A stretch of 64,000 bases of DNA from Pseudoclavibacter triregionum (GTDB taxonomy: Bacteria > Actinomycetota > Actinomycetes > Actinomycetales > Microbacteriaceae). The translations under genes and the position numbers were made by a program. Shown here one piece after another: positions 1 to 9,091 of this stretch (the first letter of the stretch is position 1; each line of letters opens with the position of its first letter). The DNA is taken from assembly GCA_910822395.1 (NCBI GenBank), contig OU365335.1:62001-126000 (forward strand). Direction: 5' to 3'. Below the pieces are notes generated by a model. It did not search any database, was not told the origin of the DNA, and saw nothing but the letters and a program-made list of their open reading frames with translations.

Positions 1-1
1 G

Positions 2-367
2 GTGAGGCTGACCGCGGCGATGGAAGCCGACCCCGCGCACGACGAAGTGTTCGTCGCTTGGCAGTGCGCGCAGCAACTCCGCTCCGCCTACCACCAGGGC
101 GATCTGGCCGCGGGGCGGCGGATCGCTGAGCAAGTCGTCGACACGTTCCACACCTGCCCGATCCCCGAGATCGCACGACTGGGCCGCACCCTCCGCCGCT
201 GGCGCGACGCGTTCCTGGCGTACTTCACGACGAGGCGGTCATCGAACGGTGGCACCGAGGCCGTGAACGGGATCATCGAGCTCCACCGCCGCCTCGCCCG
301 CGGCTACCGCAACAGGCACAACTACCGGCTCCGCATGCTCCTCGCCGCCGGCGGACTCACCCCATGA
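2..367 (+). CDS. ISL3-family transposase, C-terminal fragment (cut by window edge)
   Basis: This is the last 121 residues of a DDE transposase that would cut and rejoin the IS ends. The true start is left of the window. The stretch NGGTEAVNGIIELHRRLARG near residue 82, followed by an Arg/Asn-rich segment and a final LRMLL, is the conserved C-terminal end of ISL3-type (DDE_Tnp_ISL3) transposases, including the last acidic residue of the catalytic triad in NGGTEAVN. The stop codon lies 24 bases inside the terminal repeat, as usual in this family. Nothing visible shows damage in the part present, so the element could be active, but the N-terminal two thirds cannot be assessed. Confidence 0.85.
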   Translation: MRLTAAMEADPAHDEVFVAWQCAQQLRSAYHQGDLAAGRRIAEQVVDTFHTCPIPEIARLGRTLRRWRDAFLAYFTTRRSSNGGTEAVNGIIELHRRLARGYRNRHNYRLRMLLAAGGLTP

Positions 368-391
368 CCCCCACCGAATGTCCGAAGAGCC
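368..391. repeat. Right terminal inverted repeat of the ISL3 element
   Basis: This is the outer end of the element, reading GGCTCTTCGGACATTCGGTG inward from 391. It also forms the artificial end of the interrupted OLD-type gene: that gene's reading frame continues through the repeat and stops at 322. Confidence 0.75.
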
Positions 392-2073
392 ACATTGTCG
401 GCAACGACTGCCGTCGGGAAGTCCTCCTCCGTGCGCCCGAAGTACTTGAGGGCAGAGCGGTTGGCAGCGGCATGGCCAGCCCGCTCCTCATCGATCTTGT
501 CTTGCTCCTTACCATTCGCCTGAGCGCGCGCCTCGAACCCGCCGTCAGCGTCAAAGAGCGCGTAGGTGGGAATCCCAAGGGCGGTCAAGATGGCATGCGC
601 CAGCGGGATCGACTGCTTTCCGCCAACCGGCACGATTGACAAGCCAGCAGCTTCCAAGGAACTCACTCGTTCTCGGTCGCCGACGCCATAGAACACTGCG
701 GACTCCGTGGCACCTTCGACAAGAAGAACCCGGTGAGCGAACAGCGCAACCGAGAGCTGATTCGTCACGATGCCGTCGAGCTGGCGACCAACGACCGACT
801 CCTCGACGACTCCCGCGAGCTTTGCGTTCACGTCCGCGATGTTTGCGGAGTGCACAGTGACGACCGGAGTGTCATCGGTTGACCGCGTGAGGCGGCGTAC
901 CTGGTCGAAATGGCGCGCCTCCAGGAAGTACGGACTGTGGGTGGCGTAACACACCTGAATCCGCTTATCAGCGTCCTCCGCCAAGGAGCGCAGCACCTTC
1001 GCGAAGGTCTGAGCCTGGATCGGGTGCTGGAAGAGCTCCGGCTCCTCGATCGCCAAGCAAATGACGCCCTCCGTCGACGCCGCACCAGACTGCGCCAGCA
1101 ACTGCAAGGCAGAGATCAGCAGGGTGCGTTGGAAGCCATGCCCCTGGCGCTCGACGGCAGTCTCCGTCTCGCCGTCCAAGATCGACACACCAAACGTCGT
1201 CCGCGGAGCCTTGAGTTCCACTTCCGCGGGTGTGACCGAGACTGCTCGCCCCGGCGCGTACGACGTCACGACCTCGTTGAGCTGCTCCGTCATCACTTCG
1301 AGTTGCGCCTTGAACTTGTCCTCGTAGACCCGTTGCTGTCGAACTCGGGCATCCTCAAGGATCGTCGCGATCTCCTCGTCGGCCGCAGTGCGGTCAACAG
1401 AACGCTCGAGGATGCGTCCGATAACGCTCGCCTTTCCGTCGAGCGACTCTTCGCTGGCGCGAAGATCGGCAGTGACAAGCACGAAGTCGAACAGTCCGCT
1501 CATCTTGCCACCACTGTTGAAGCCGAAGAAGTTGGTCTGCAGCGCCTCTGGGGCCTCAACCAATTGCGCGGTGTTCGCTGCTTCCCAGGCTGTGATCGCT
1601 TGATCCACCGCCGTCCCCGTCGTCGCCGCGGGAAGCCCCAGATCCGAACGGGTTCGACGGAGCTCTGCGTAGAGTTCCTTTTTCGCAGCGGCGCTCGTTG
1701 CAGCCTTGATGTCATTGAACTCGGGTAGGCCCTTTGCATTCGCCGAGAAGACCTCCACGCCGCTGGGGAGACGCTGCTTCCAAGCGGTGAAGGTGTCGGC
1801 CTCGGCTGGAGCGTACTTGCCCAACGCCTCACGGTCTTTCTCGGTCAAATCGTAGAAGGTTACCTGCACCTCGATGTCTTCATCGGTCGCTCCGAACGAG
1901 CAGTCCGTCTCACTCAACGACCCGGGTTTGCCGTTGAAGTACCAGTCGAGAGCACGGAGCACTGTTGATTTGCCGGTGCCGTTCGGCCCGATGAAGGTAG
2001 TGACACTATCGAAGGCGATCGTTACATCCTTCAACGACCGAAAGTTACGAATACGAACCGACTGAATTTTCAC
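392..2073 (-). pseudogene. OLD-family ATPase/Toprim endonuclease, C-terminus removed by IS insertion
   Basis: This is an overcoming-lysogenization-defect (OLD) type nuclease: an ABC-type ATPase joined to a Toprim metal-dependent nuclease, a group that includes phage-defence proteins. Visible motifs are Walker A GPNGTGKST (29-37), signature-like GHGFQRTLLIS (311-321), Walker B ICLAIEEPELF (338-348), the H-switch YATHSPYF (376-383), and Toprim residues E453 (LLVEGATE) and D508/D510 (FDADGG). The GTG start at 2073 shares one base with the hsdR stop (TAGTG), so it is translationally coupled to the R-M operon. Native sequence ends near residue 560, where the ISL3 repeat begins; the frame then runs 22 more codons of IS sequence to 322. 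ATPase and the main Toprim acidic residues survive, but the C-terminal tail is gone. No GajB-like helicase is adjacent, so this is not a Gabija pair. Confidence 0.8.
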
Positions 2074-5000
2074 TACTCGCTCCCACCCGAACTCAAGCCA
2101 AAGAATCGCTCGAAGAACGCGCCCAGCTTCTGGATGACCCGCTGTTTCTTCTCGCCATGGCCGCCGTCGGCGGAGAACCGCGATACCGGCGGCAGTACCT
2201 TCGTGATTGCTGTGCCGGTGGTGCGGATCTGGCCGTCGCGGAACGCGGTCTCAACGAAGACGCGAGTCTCGTCGGGGCGGAGGTTCTCCTCGTTGATGAT
2301 CGTGTCGAGTTCGGCCTCGCGCTTGGCGGCGATGAACGCGCGCCATTCCTGGTCGATCTCGCCGTCCACGGAGAGGGAGTCGACGAAGTCTTCGATGAGG
2401 TCCTTCTTGTTGCGCAGGGTCGGGCTGGCGTCCACGGCTCGTGTGATCTCGGCGCGGATCTCCTTGTCGTCACCATCGCCGCGTTCGTCACGGTAATTCT
2501 GGACGAGCATGAGGATGTAGTCGACGTTGATCTCGACCTGCTTGATCAGCTCGATCTCGAAGACCACGTCGTCGTTGATCTGCTCCTTATCGGCGTCCTT
2601 GTCCTTACGGAACTCCGCGTACAGGTCGAGGTAGACGCTGCGGTAGTCCTGACCCTGCCGGTCGGTGAGGATTGCGTTGTCGGTGAACTCGTCGAACGAG
2701 GTAAGGATGTTCTGCAGGCGCAGGATCGCACCGAACAGCTTGATGAACTCCTTCTGAGCGGCTTCGCCGATGATCGGCTGGCCGAGCGGGAAGGCGTTCA
2801 GCAGCTCGGTGACCTTCTCGGCATAGTCGTTGTAGTACTCGCCATACGGCATGAGCAGCACAACGCCGCGGGCGTCCTTGTTGCCGAACAGCGCGATCGC
2901 ATCGTTCGTCTCGTCTTCGAGGTCACGGAAGCTGACGATGTTGCCGTAGGTCTTGACGGAGTTGAGGATCCGGTTCGTGCGCGAGTACGCCTGGATCAGC
3001 CCGTGCGCGCGCAGGTTCTTGTCGACGAACAGGGTGTTCAGCGTGGTCGCGTCGAAGCCGGTCAGGAACATGTTCACGACGATGACGAGATCAATCTCGC
3101 GGGTCTTGAGCTTGAGGGAGAGGTCCTTGTAGTAGTTCTGGAACCGGTCGGCGGAGGTGTCAAACGACGTGCCGAACATGTCGTTGTAGTCCTGGATTGC
3201 ATCCTCAAGGAACGATCGCGCATCCATGCTCAGCGCACCGGTGTCGAAGCCCTCTTCATCGAGCGCGCCATCTTCGACGGCGTCGTTCGCACCATAGGAG
3301 TAGATAAGACCGACCTTCAACCGCTTGTCTGATGGCAGGCCTTCCTGCTGCAGCTGGAAGTGGTTGTAGTACGTTCGGGCGGCCTCGATGGACGCGGTCG
3401 CGAACAGCGCGTTGAAGCCGCGCACGCGGCGCTCCCCGAGCGTGTAATGCTCAGCACGCTTGGTCTTCTGATCGAAGTGCTCGAGCGTGTACTTCACGAT
3501 CCGGCTGATTCGCTCCGGCGCCAGCAGCGCCTTCTCGGTGTCGATCGCCGAGACCTGCTTGTCGACGACGTTGCCAACCTTGATGGTGTTGACGTAGTCG
3601 ATCCGGAAGGGCAGCACGTTCTTGTCGGTGATCGCATCGACGATCGTGTAGGTGTGCAGCTTCTCGCCGAACGCCTGCTCGGTAGTCTTGAGCTGCGGGT
3701 TCCCGCCACTGCCGGAGTTCGCCGCGAAGATCGGCGTGCCGGTGAAGCCGAAGAGGTTGTATCGCTTGAAGGCCTTCGTGATCGCGGTGTGCATGTCACC
3801 GAACTGGGAACGGTGGCACTCGTCAAAGATGATCACGACATGCCCGTCGTAGATCGCATGCCCCTTGTTCGCGGCGATGAACGTCGAGAGCTTCTGGATC
3901 GTCGTGATGATGATCCGAGCACCCGGATCTTCGAGTTGCTTCTTGAGCACCGCGGTCGAGGTGTTGGAGTTCGCCGCGCCCTTCTCGAACCGGTCGTACT
4001 CACGCATCGTCTGGTAGTCGAGGTCCTTGCGATCCACGACGAACAGCACCTTGTCGACGCTCGGGAGCTTCGACGCGAGCTGCGCGGCCTTGAACGAGGT
4101 CAGGGTCTTACCGGATCCGGTGGTGTGCCACACGTATCCACCCGCGGCAACAGTGCCGAGGGTCTTGTAGTTGGTGGAGATATCGACTTTCTGCAGAATC
4201 CGCTCGGTCGCCACGATCTGGTACGGCCGCATCACCAGCAGCATCCGGTCAGCCGTCAGCACGCAGTACTTCGTCAGGATGTTCAGCAGGGCGTGCTTGG
4301 CGAAGAACGTCTTCGCGAACGCCGAGAGATCTTGGATCGGCTTGTTCTGTGCATCCGCCCACCACGACGTGAACTCGAAACTATTCGACGTCTTCCGCAC
4401 CCGCTTCGACCCGGCGGCCTCACTCAAGTGCTGTCGACGTGTGGTGTTGGAGTAGTACTTCGTGAGCGTGCCGTTGCTGATCACGAACAACTGCACGTAC
4501 TCGAAGAGCCCAGACCCTGCCCAGAAACTGTCACGCTGGTACCGTTCGATCTGGTTGAACGCCTCTCGGATGTCAACGCCGCGACGCTTGAGCTCGATGT
4601 GTACCATCGGCAGACCATTCACCAGCACGGTCACGTCGTACCGGTTCGAGCGAGCAGAGCCGCCTTCGCCCTGGCCGATCTCGTACTGGTTGATGACCTG
4701 CAACCGGTTATTGTGAATGTTCTGCTTATCGATCAGCAGGATGTTCTTCACCGAACCGTCATCACGCTTCAGCAGCTGAACGTGGTCCTCTTGGATCCGC
4801 ACCGTCTTCTCGATGATGCCGTCGTTCGCGCCTGCGATCCGCTCCGCGAAGAATTGATCCCACTCAGCATCAGAGAACGACACCGAGTTCAGGGCTTCAA
4901 GCTGGGTGCGGAGGTTCGCGACGAGCTGCGCTTCCGACGTGATCGACAGATACTCGTACGCCTGCGACTGCAGCAATCGAATCAACTCACGCTCAAGCTC

Positions 5001-5105
5001 CGCCTCCGACTGATACGAGCCAGCACCCGCCGCGTCAGGGATGTACTCGGCAACAACCGTGCTCTCCGACGAGACAGCGATCGGATCATACTTACGAGGA
5101 CTCAA
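2073..5105 (-). CDS. hsdR: Type I restriction enzyme, R (restriction/translocase) subunit
   Basis: HsdR is the motor and nuclease of a type I R-M complex: it translocates unmethylated DNA using ATP and cuts at a distance, working with HsdM and HsdS. The 1010-residue length is normal. The N-terminal PD-(D/E)xK nuclease shows D157 (RYDVTV) and E171-L-K173 (HIELK). The superfamily 2 motor shows Walker A TTGSGKT (328-334), DECH (428-431) and TGTP (455-458), followed by the helicase C lobe and the C-terminal assembly domain. Translation starts at TTG at 5105, 14 bases inside the upstream ATPase gene, indicating tight coupling. No frameshift or missing catalytic residue is visible, so restriction activity is expected. 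Confidence 0.95.
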   Translation of the reverse strand: MSPRKYDPIAVSSESTVVAEYIPDAAGAGSYQSEAELERELIRLLQSQAYEYLSITSEAQLVANLRTQLEALNSVSFSDAEWDQFFAERIAGANDGIIEKTVRIQEDHVQLLKRDDGSVKNILLIDKQNIHNNRLQVINQYEIGQGEGGSARSNRYDVTVLVNGLPMVHIELKRRGVDIREAFNQIERYQRDSFWAGSGLFEYVQLFVISNGTLTKYYSNTTRRQHLSEAAGSKRVRKTSNSFEFTSWWADAQNKPIQDLSAFAKTFFAKHALLNILTKYCVLTADRMLLVMRPYQIVATERILQKVDISTNYKTLGTVAAGGYVWHTTGSGKTLTSFKAAQLASKLPSVDKVLFVVDRKDLDYQTMREYDRFEKGAANSNTSTAVLKKQLEDPGARIIITTIQKLSTFIAANKGHAIYDGHVVIIFDECHRSQFGDMHTAITKAFKRYNLFGFTGTPIFAANSGSGGNPQLKTTEQAFGEKLHTYTIVDAITDKNVLPFRIDYVNTIKVGNVVDKQVSAIDTEKALLAPERISRIVKYTLEHFDQKTKRAEHYTLGERRVRGFNALFATASIEAARTYYNHFQLQQEGLPSDKRLKVGLIYSYGANDAVEDGALDEEGFDTGALSMDARSFLEDAIQDYNDMFGTSFDTSADRFQNYYKDLSLKLKTREIDLVIVVNMFLTGFDATTLNTLFVDKNLRAHGLIQAYSRTNRILNSVKTYGNIVSFRDLEDETNDAIALFGNKDARGVVLLMPYGEYYNDYAEKVTELLNAFPLGQPIIGEAAQKEFIKLFGAILRLQNILTSFDEFTDNAILTDRQGQDYRSVYLDLYAEFRKDKDADKEQINDDVVFEIELIKQVEINVDYILMLVQNYRDERGDGDDKEIRAEITRAVDASPTLRNKKDLIEDFVDSLSVDGEIDQEWRAFIAAKREAELDTIINEENLRPDETRVFVETAFRDGQIRTTGTAITKVLPPVSRFSADGGHGEKKQRVIQKLGAFFERFFGLSSGGSE

Positions 5106-6168
5106 CCGTTGCCGCCCATCTGTACGTCTTCAGAAACTCCTGAAACTCGTTCGTAAAAGCCTCCTTGTACTCTGCGGCTACGTCAGAAGTATCGATATCA
5201 CCGAATCGGTCATGGCTGTAGAGATTAAGTACCCTTGTCAGCAGGGGCGCATCGGGTCCGTGCAGCAGAGACCCCCAACCGCCTGTGTAGCCGAGGAAGT
5301 TTGCCGTCTTCTCGAGCAACGCTCGGAACTGATTGAAATGGGCTCGCTCGACCGCATTCGCGGAGATTGCCCTCTGAATATCTTCGATAATTCCCAGGTG
5401 GTAGCTGAAGGGAGAGTCATCCGGTTGCTTTCTAAGTGACCATCCCGCACCTGGATCATTCTGAAGAACGTACGCTTGGTTCTTCTTCCAGCGGAGCGCA
5501 TTGAAAAGAACATTAAAGAAAAGAGCGTGGTGCGTGGTAATGACAAATTTCAAGTCGATCTCAGACGCTCGTTTAATGAGCTCCGACAGCGCGAGCGCTA
5601 CTGACACGATTCGCACATCGTCCATGGATGACACGGGGTCGTCTATGACCGCAAGCGTTAGCTGGTCGTAGACGGCCGTGGAACGCAGTTCTGGACTGTC
5701 ACGAAGCGTCTCGATCGCTTCGCTCAAGACGGAGTAATAGACGCTCCAGACAAATATGCTCTCCTCGGCTCGGGATACCTTGATGCCGTCCGCCGAATTG
5801 TCATCACCCTTGTGTATACCAAAACTAATCTCACCTCTTTCGAAGTCGAGCTTTGGCTCAATTCTGCCGCTGGTAAAAGCCTGGAAATTGTCGATGATCG
5901 CACCGTCAAGACCTTGAGTCACGATAGTTTCTAGTAGATCTGACGTTGAATTCATCTTGAGCACAACTCGCTCGTTATCCCAGGTGAACACGTCCTCAAC
6001 AAAGGAGTTGTAAAGCACGACACCGTCTGGGTCGCGCTCGTTGAGTTGCTGAGCCAGCCGAGTCTTACCGATTGTGTTCGGAGCGTAGATCAGGGCACTA
6101 CGTGAATCGCCGAGGCCCCTCAATACCTCGTCCGCCAAGCTCGCGACTGTTTCATGAAGCCGCGTCAT
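5092..6168 (-). CDS. AAA/ABC-type ATPase, candidate PrrC-like anticodon nuclease embedded in the R-M operon
   Basis: This 358-residue protein lies between hsdS and hsdR, the same position as prrC in the E. coli EcoprrI locus. Its start abuts the hsdS stop and its end overlaps hsdR by 14 bases. Seen: P-loop APNTIGKT (29-36), ABC-signature-like VSRAEES (131-137), Walker B AVIDDPVSSMD (173-183) of the DDPxSSxD type shared by PrrC, RloC and AAA_13 proteins, and the H-switch ITTHH (210-214). The C-terminal region has R282-x3-E286 and, 33 residues on, H319 in NLYSH. PrrC uses Arg320, Glu324 and His356, with nearly the same spacing. Known: PrrC is held silent by its R-M partner and cuts tRNA-Lys when phage disables restriction. 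Inferred: a similar guard here. It could instead be another AAA_13 ATPase. Its G+C is about 50%, the lowest in the window, suggesting separate acquisition. Confidence 0.6.
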   Translation of the reverse strand: MTRLHETVASLADEVLRGLGDSRSALIYAPNTIGKTRLAQQLNERDPDGVVLYNSFVEDVFTWDNERVVLKMNSTSDLLETIVTQGLDGAIIDNFQAFTSGRIEPKLDFERGEISFGIHKGDDNSADGIKVSRAEESIFVWSVYYSVLSEAIETLRDSPELRSTAVYDQLTLAVIDDPVSSMDDVRIVSVALALSELIKRASEIDLKFVITTHHALFFNVLFNALRWKKNQAYVLQNDPGAGWSLRKQPDDSPFSYHLGIIEDIQRAISANAVERAHFNQFRALLEKTANFLGYTGGWGSLLHGPDAPLLTRVLNLYSHDRFGDIDTSDVAAEYKEAFTNEFQEFLKTYRWAATVESS

Positions 6169-7314
6169 CTAAACGGCCTCCTCGAACGTCAGCAGCTTGT
6201 CACGGTAGTACTCATACTGATTACGCCGCGCAGCAAGCTCAGCAGGAAGTCCGACGCTGAGGTCGTTGACGAGCGCATCGAACTTGTCGAGAAGACCGGC
6301 CACTTTGCGCTGCGTGTCGAGGTCGGGAAGTGGAATGCGGACTTTCTCTGCCTCAGTCTTGCGGATTGATGGCACTGCACCCGAGTCGTTCGCCAGGCGG
6401 CTCAGATCGAACGTCTGCATCCAGTGGTAGAGAAACCTCGAGGTCACCCGCTCGGTAGGCACAAGGCCCATCACGTTGTTGTCGTAGGCAGAAGGAACGG
6501 AAAGCACACGCTTTTTATTCGTCGCGACAGCCGCGCCAATCTTAGGAAAGATGACAGTCCCCGCGGGAGCAGGGCGCACTCCCAAGTTCTTCGCCACTTC
6601 GGCGGATACGTAATTGTTGGCAATGCTCATTACGGTCTCGTTCCCAGGCAAATTCATGTCACCAACCTTGTAGAAGGGGTACTCACCCTCTTCTCGCCCT
6701 TGGTGCACATTAGGGAATCCCCAGCCGCTGCGGACCTCAGCAATATCACCAAGCGCTACGCGTGGGATCGAGTCGTCAAACGACATCGCAAGTTGACGAT
6801 AATGCTCGTACTGGCGGCGGCGGGCTTCCAGCTCCGCTTCCAGCTCCGCTTCCAGCTGAGTGAACGGATCCAATACTCGCACGATCTCCCGCTGCACCTC
6901 GAGAGGCGGCACGGGGATACGCAATGAATTCAGAACAGTCTGTGTTTGACTCGGGACACCCCCAGCTTGGTTCATTTCCCCGAGCTTCATTGTGAGCAGC
7001 TGGTGATAAACGAACTTCGGCTCAACCTGGGAAAAGTCGATCTCGGTTCGAAAAATGGTGTCAACGACCCAGAACGGCCCCTCGACATAGAAGATGTTGC
7101 CGAGAGATCCTTTGCGAGGAATCAGCACCGACGGCCCTTCCCCTGCGGCAGTATCGACGTAGCGCATGATCCCACCGCTGCCGTAGACAGGGATGTCGCC
7201 ATCCCCGAGCGGCTTGTAGTCTTTGCCGTTCTTGATCCTCAGTACCTCGCCCAGCGTCTTGAATTCGACGCCGTTCGGGCAGAGTTCCGCGATCAGGTCG
7301 TCGATCCGACTCAC
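6169..7314 (-). CDS. hsdS: Type I restriction-modification specificity subunit
   Basis: HsdS recognises the bipartite DNA target and holds two HsdM subunits. The 381-residue protein shows the usual two halves. Target-recognition domain 1 is about residues 14-150 and ends in the conserved PVPPLEVQREIVRVLD. The central helical spacer follows at about 150-175. Domain 2 is about 183-340 and ends with the matching IPLPDLDTQRKVAGLLDKFD. The spacer holds a threefold LEAE/LEAE/LEAR repeat (154-165). The GTG start at 7314 overlaps the hsdM stop in a GTGA. The stop touches the start of the next gene. The target sequence cannot be read from the protein alone. Confidence 0.93.
   Translation of the reverse strand: MSRIDDLIAELCPNGVEFKTLGEVLRIKNGKDYKPLGDGDIPVYGSGGIMRYVDTAAGEGPSVLIPRKGSLGNIFYVEGPFWVVDTIFRTEIDFSQVEPKFVYHQLLTMKLGEMNQAGGVPSQTQTVLNSLRIPVPPLEVQREIVRVLDPFTQLEAELEAELEARRRQYEHYRQLAMSFDDSIPRVALGDIAEVRSGWGFPNVHQGREEGEYPFYKVGDMNLPGNETVMSIANNYVSAEVAKNLGVRPAPAGTVIFPKIGAAVATNKKRVLSVPSAYDNNVMGLVPTERVTSRFLYHWMQTFDLSRLANDSGAVPSIRKTEAEKVRIPLPDLDTQRKVAGLLDKFDALVNDLSVGLPAELAARRNQYEYYRDKLLTFEEAV
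6824..6859 (-). repeat. Three 12-bp tandem repeats in the hsdS spacer
   Basis: The plus-strand unit GCTTCCAGCTCC occurs at 6824-6835 and 6836-6847, and as GCTTCCAGCTGA at 6848-6859. It encodes the four-residue repeat LEAE. In EcoR124-family HsdS, the number of 12-bp (TAEL) units in the same spacer sets how many bases separate the two half-sites. Confidence 0.85.
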
Positions 7315-8879
7315 TTCGTGCCCTCCAGGTCGGCGACGATCTCGTCGATCGAGGTGCGGAGTTCTTGCTGGCGGGCGACGATGCGTGCGATCTCCGCGTT
7401 CAGTTCCGTGATATTGACGGTCTCGCGGGTGTCTTCCTGCTCGACGTAGGAGGACACGGCGATGTTGTAGTCGTTCGCGGCGATGTCTTCGTTCGACACG
7501 AGTGCCGCGACATGGTCGACGCTCTCCCGGGTGGTGAAGGTGTCGAGGACGTGCTGCTGGTTGGCTTCGGTGAGCTTGTTCTTGTTGCCGACACGTTTGA
7601 ACTCCGCCGATGCGTCGATGAAGAGCACGGAGTTGTCGGTCTTGGATTTCTTGAGCACGATGATGCAGGTTGCGATCGTGGTACCAAAGAACAAGTCCGG
7701 TGGGAGCTGGATGACCGCGTCGACGTAGTTGTTGTCGATGAGGTATTTGCGGATCTTCCGCTCAGCACCACCTCGATACAGCACACCCGGGAACTCGACG
7801 ATAGCCGCCGTGCCGTTCACCGCGAGCCACGACAGGATGTGCATCGTGAACGCGAGGTCGGCCTTCGATTTCGGCGCGAGCACACCGGCCGGGGCGAAGC
7901 GAGGATCGTTGATGAGGAGCGGGTTGGCGTCGCCGTCCCACTTGATCGAGTACGGCGGGTTGGAGACGATCGCTTCGAAGGGCTCATCATCCCAGTGAGC
8001 GGGGTCGGTCAGGGTGTCGCCGTGGGCGATGTTGAACTTCTCGTAGTTCACGTCGTGGAGGAACATGTTGATCCTGGCGAGGTTGTAGGTGGTCAGGTTG
8101 ATCTCTTGACCGTAGAAGCCCTGGCGGACGTTGTCTTTGCCGAGCACTTTCGCGAACTTCAACAGCAGCGAACCGGAACCGACAGCAGGGTCGTAGACCT
8201 TGTTCACGCTCGTCTTGCCGACCACGGTGATGCGGGCGAGGAGTTCAGAGACTTCCTGGGGTGTGTAGTACTCGCCACCAGACTTGCCGGCGCTGGAGGC
8301 ATACATCTGCATGAGGTACTCGTAGGCGTCGCCGAAGAGGTCGATCGAGTTGTCCTCGAAGTTCCCCAGCGGCAGGTCCCCGATCGCATCGAGCAGCTTC
8401 ACCAGCTTCGCGTTGCGCTTGGCGACGGTGCCGCCGAGCTTGGAGCTGTTGACGTCGAGGTCGTCGAACAGGCCTTTGAGGTCGTCTTCGGCGTCGGTGC
8501 CGACGGCAGATCCTTCGATGTTCTTGAACACGCGAGCAAGAGTCTCGTTGAGGTTCGCGTCGTTCGCGGCACGCTTACGGACGTTCTGGAACAGCTCAGA
8601 CGGGAGGATGTAGAAGCCCTTCTCCTCCACGGTCTCCTTGCGGCCGAACTCCGCTTGTGCGTCGCCGAGCTGGGCGTAGTCGAAGCTCGGGTCGCCTGCT
8701 TCGCGTTCGCTCTTGTTGATGTAGGCGGTGAGGTTCTCGGAGATGAACCGGTAGAACAGCATCCCGAGCACGTAGGACTTGAAGTCCCAGCCGTCGACGG
8801 ATCCGCGAAGGTCGTTCGCGATGCGCCAGATGGTCTTGTGCAGTTCGGCGCGCTGTCCTTCTTTGGTGGTCGGTGCCAT
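7311..8879 (-). CDS. hsdM: Type I restriction-modification methyltransferase subunit
   Basis: HsdM transfers a methyl group from S-adenosylmethionine to adenine N6 in the R-M target and is also part of the restriction complex. The 522-residue protein has the HsdM N-terminal helical domain (about 10-160), SAM-binding motif I DPAVGSGS (230-237) and catalytic motif IV NPPY (307-310), typical of N6-adenine methylases. The ATG at 8879 begins a five-gene operon (hsdM, hsdS, PrrC-like, hsdR, OLD-type) in which every junction overlaps or abuts. All essential residues seen are intact. Confidence 0.95.
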   Translation of the reverse strand: MAPTTKEGQRAELHKTIWRIANDLRGSVDGWDFKSYVLGMLFYRFISENLTAYINKSEREAGDPSFDYAQLGDAQAEFGRKETVEEKGFYILPSELFQNVRKRAANDANLNETLARVFKNIEGSAVGTDAEDDLKGLFDDLDVNSSKLGGTVAKRNAKLVKLLDAIGDLPLGNFEDNSIDLFGDAYEYLMQMYASSAGKSGGEYYTPQEVSELLARITVVGKTSVNKVYDPAVGSGSLLLKFAKVLGKDNVRQGFYGQEINLTTYNLARINMFLHDVNYEKFNIAHGDTLTDPAHWDDEPFEAIVSNPPYSIKWDGDANPLLINDPRFAPAGVLAPKSKADLAFTMHILSWLAVNGTAAIVEFPGVLYRGGAERKIRKYLIDNNYVDAVIQLPPDLFFGTTIATCIIVLKKSKTDNSVLFIDASAEFKRVGNKNKLTEANQQHVLDTFTTRESVDHVAALVSNEDIAANDYNIAVSSYVEQEDTRETVNITELNAEIARIVARQQELRTSIDEIVADLEGTK

Positions 8880-9091
8880 GTGGTTCGTCTCCTGCGCCTG
8901 GGGCGCGTCTTAAGTTGTCGTTGAGGGTCATCTCTTACCGTAGCGCCGGGCACTGACATCGGTTGGTTGCCATGCGTGGCATGAGCGTGAGCTTGATGCA
9001 GCCGGGAGCATGTGTCGCGTCGACCGGGCGCTGCGATCTACCTGTGATTATCTCATGACCTGGCCTTTTCGAGAAGACCCTGCGGCCTCGG
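8880..9091 (-). promoter_or_regulatory. Upstream region of the R-M operon with a short palindrome
   Basis: This 212-base gap separates hsdM from the next gene on the same strand, so it must contain the hsdM promoter or its leader. No convincing -35/-10 pair stands out. A small inverted repeat, TGCCATGCGTGGCA (8968-8981), overlapping CATGCGTGGCATG, could be an operator. This is only a pattern, without supporting evidence. Confidence 0.25.

Larger units (their letters stand above)
1..391 (+). mobile_element. Right end of an ISL3-family insertion sequence
   Basis: The first 391 bases are the right-hand part of an IS whose left part lies outside the window. It contains the C-terminus of an ISL3-type transposase and ends, read inward on the minus strand, with GGCTCTTCGGACATTCGGTG. 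The GGCTCTTC start is typical of ISL3-family terminal inverted repeats. The next bases, 392 onward, return to the reading frame of the OLD-type nuclease gene, so the element has inserted into that gene. ISL3 elements usually make an 8-bp target duplication, which would be ACATTGTC at 392-399. The left copy cannot be checked here. Confidence 0.85.

Noticed and set aside
322-2073. Gabija or another two-gene OLD system
   Set aside because: No UvrD-like helicase (GajB) is adjacent. The gene is coupled to hsdR instead and is truncated.
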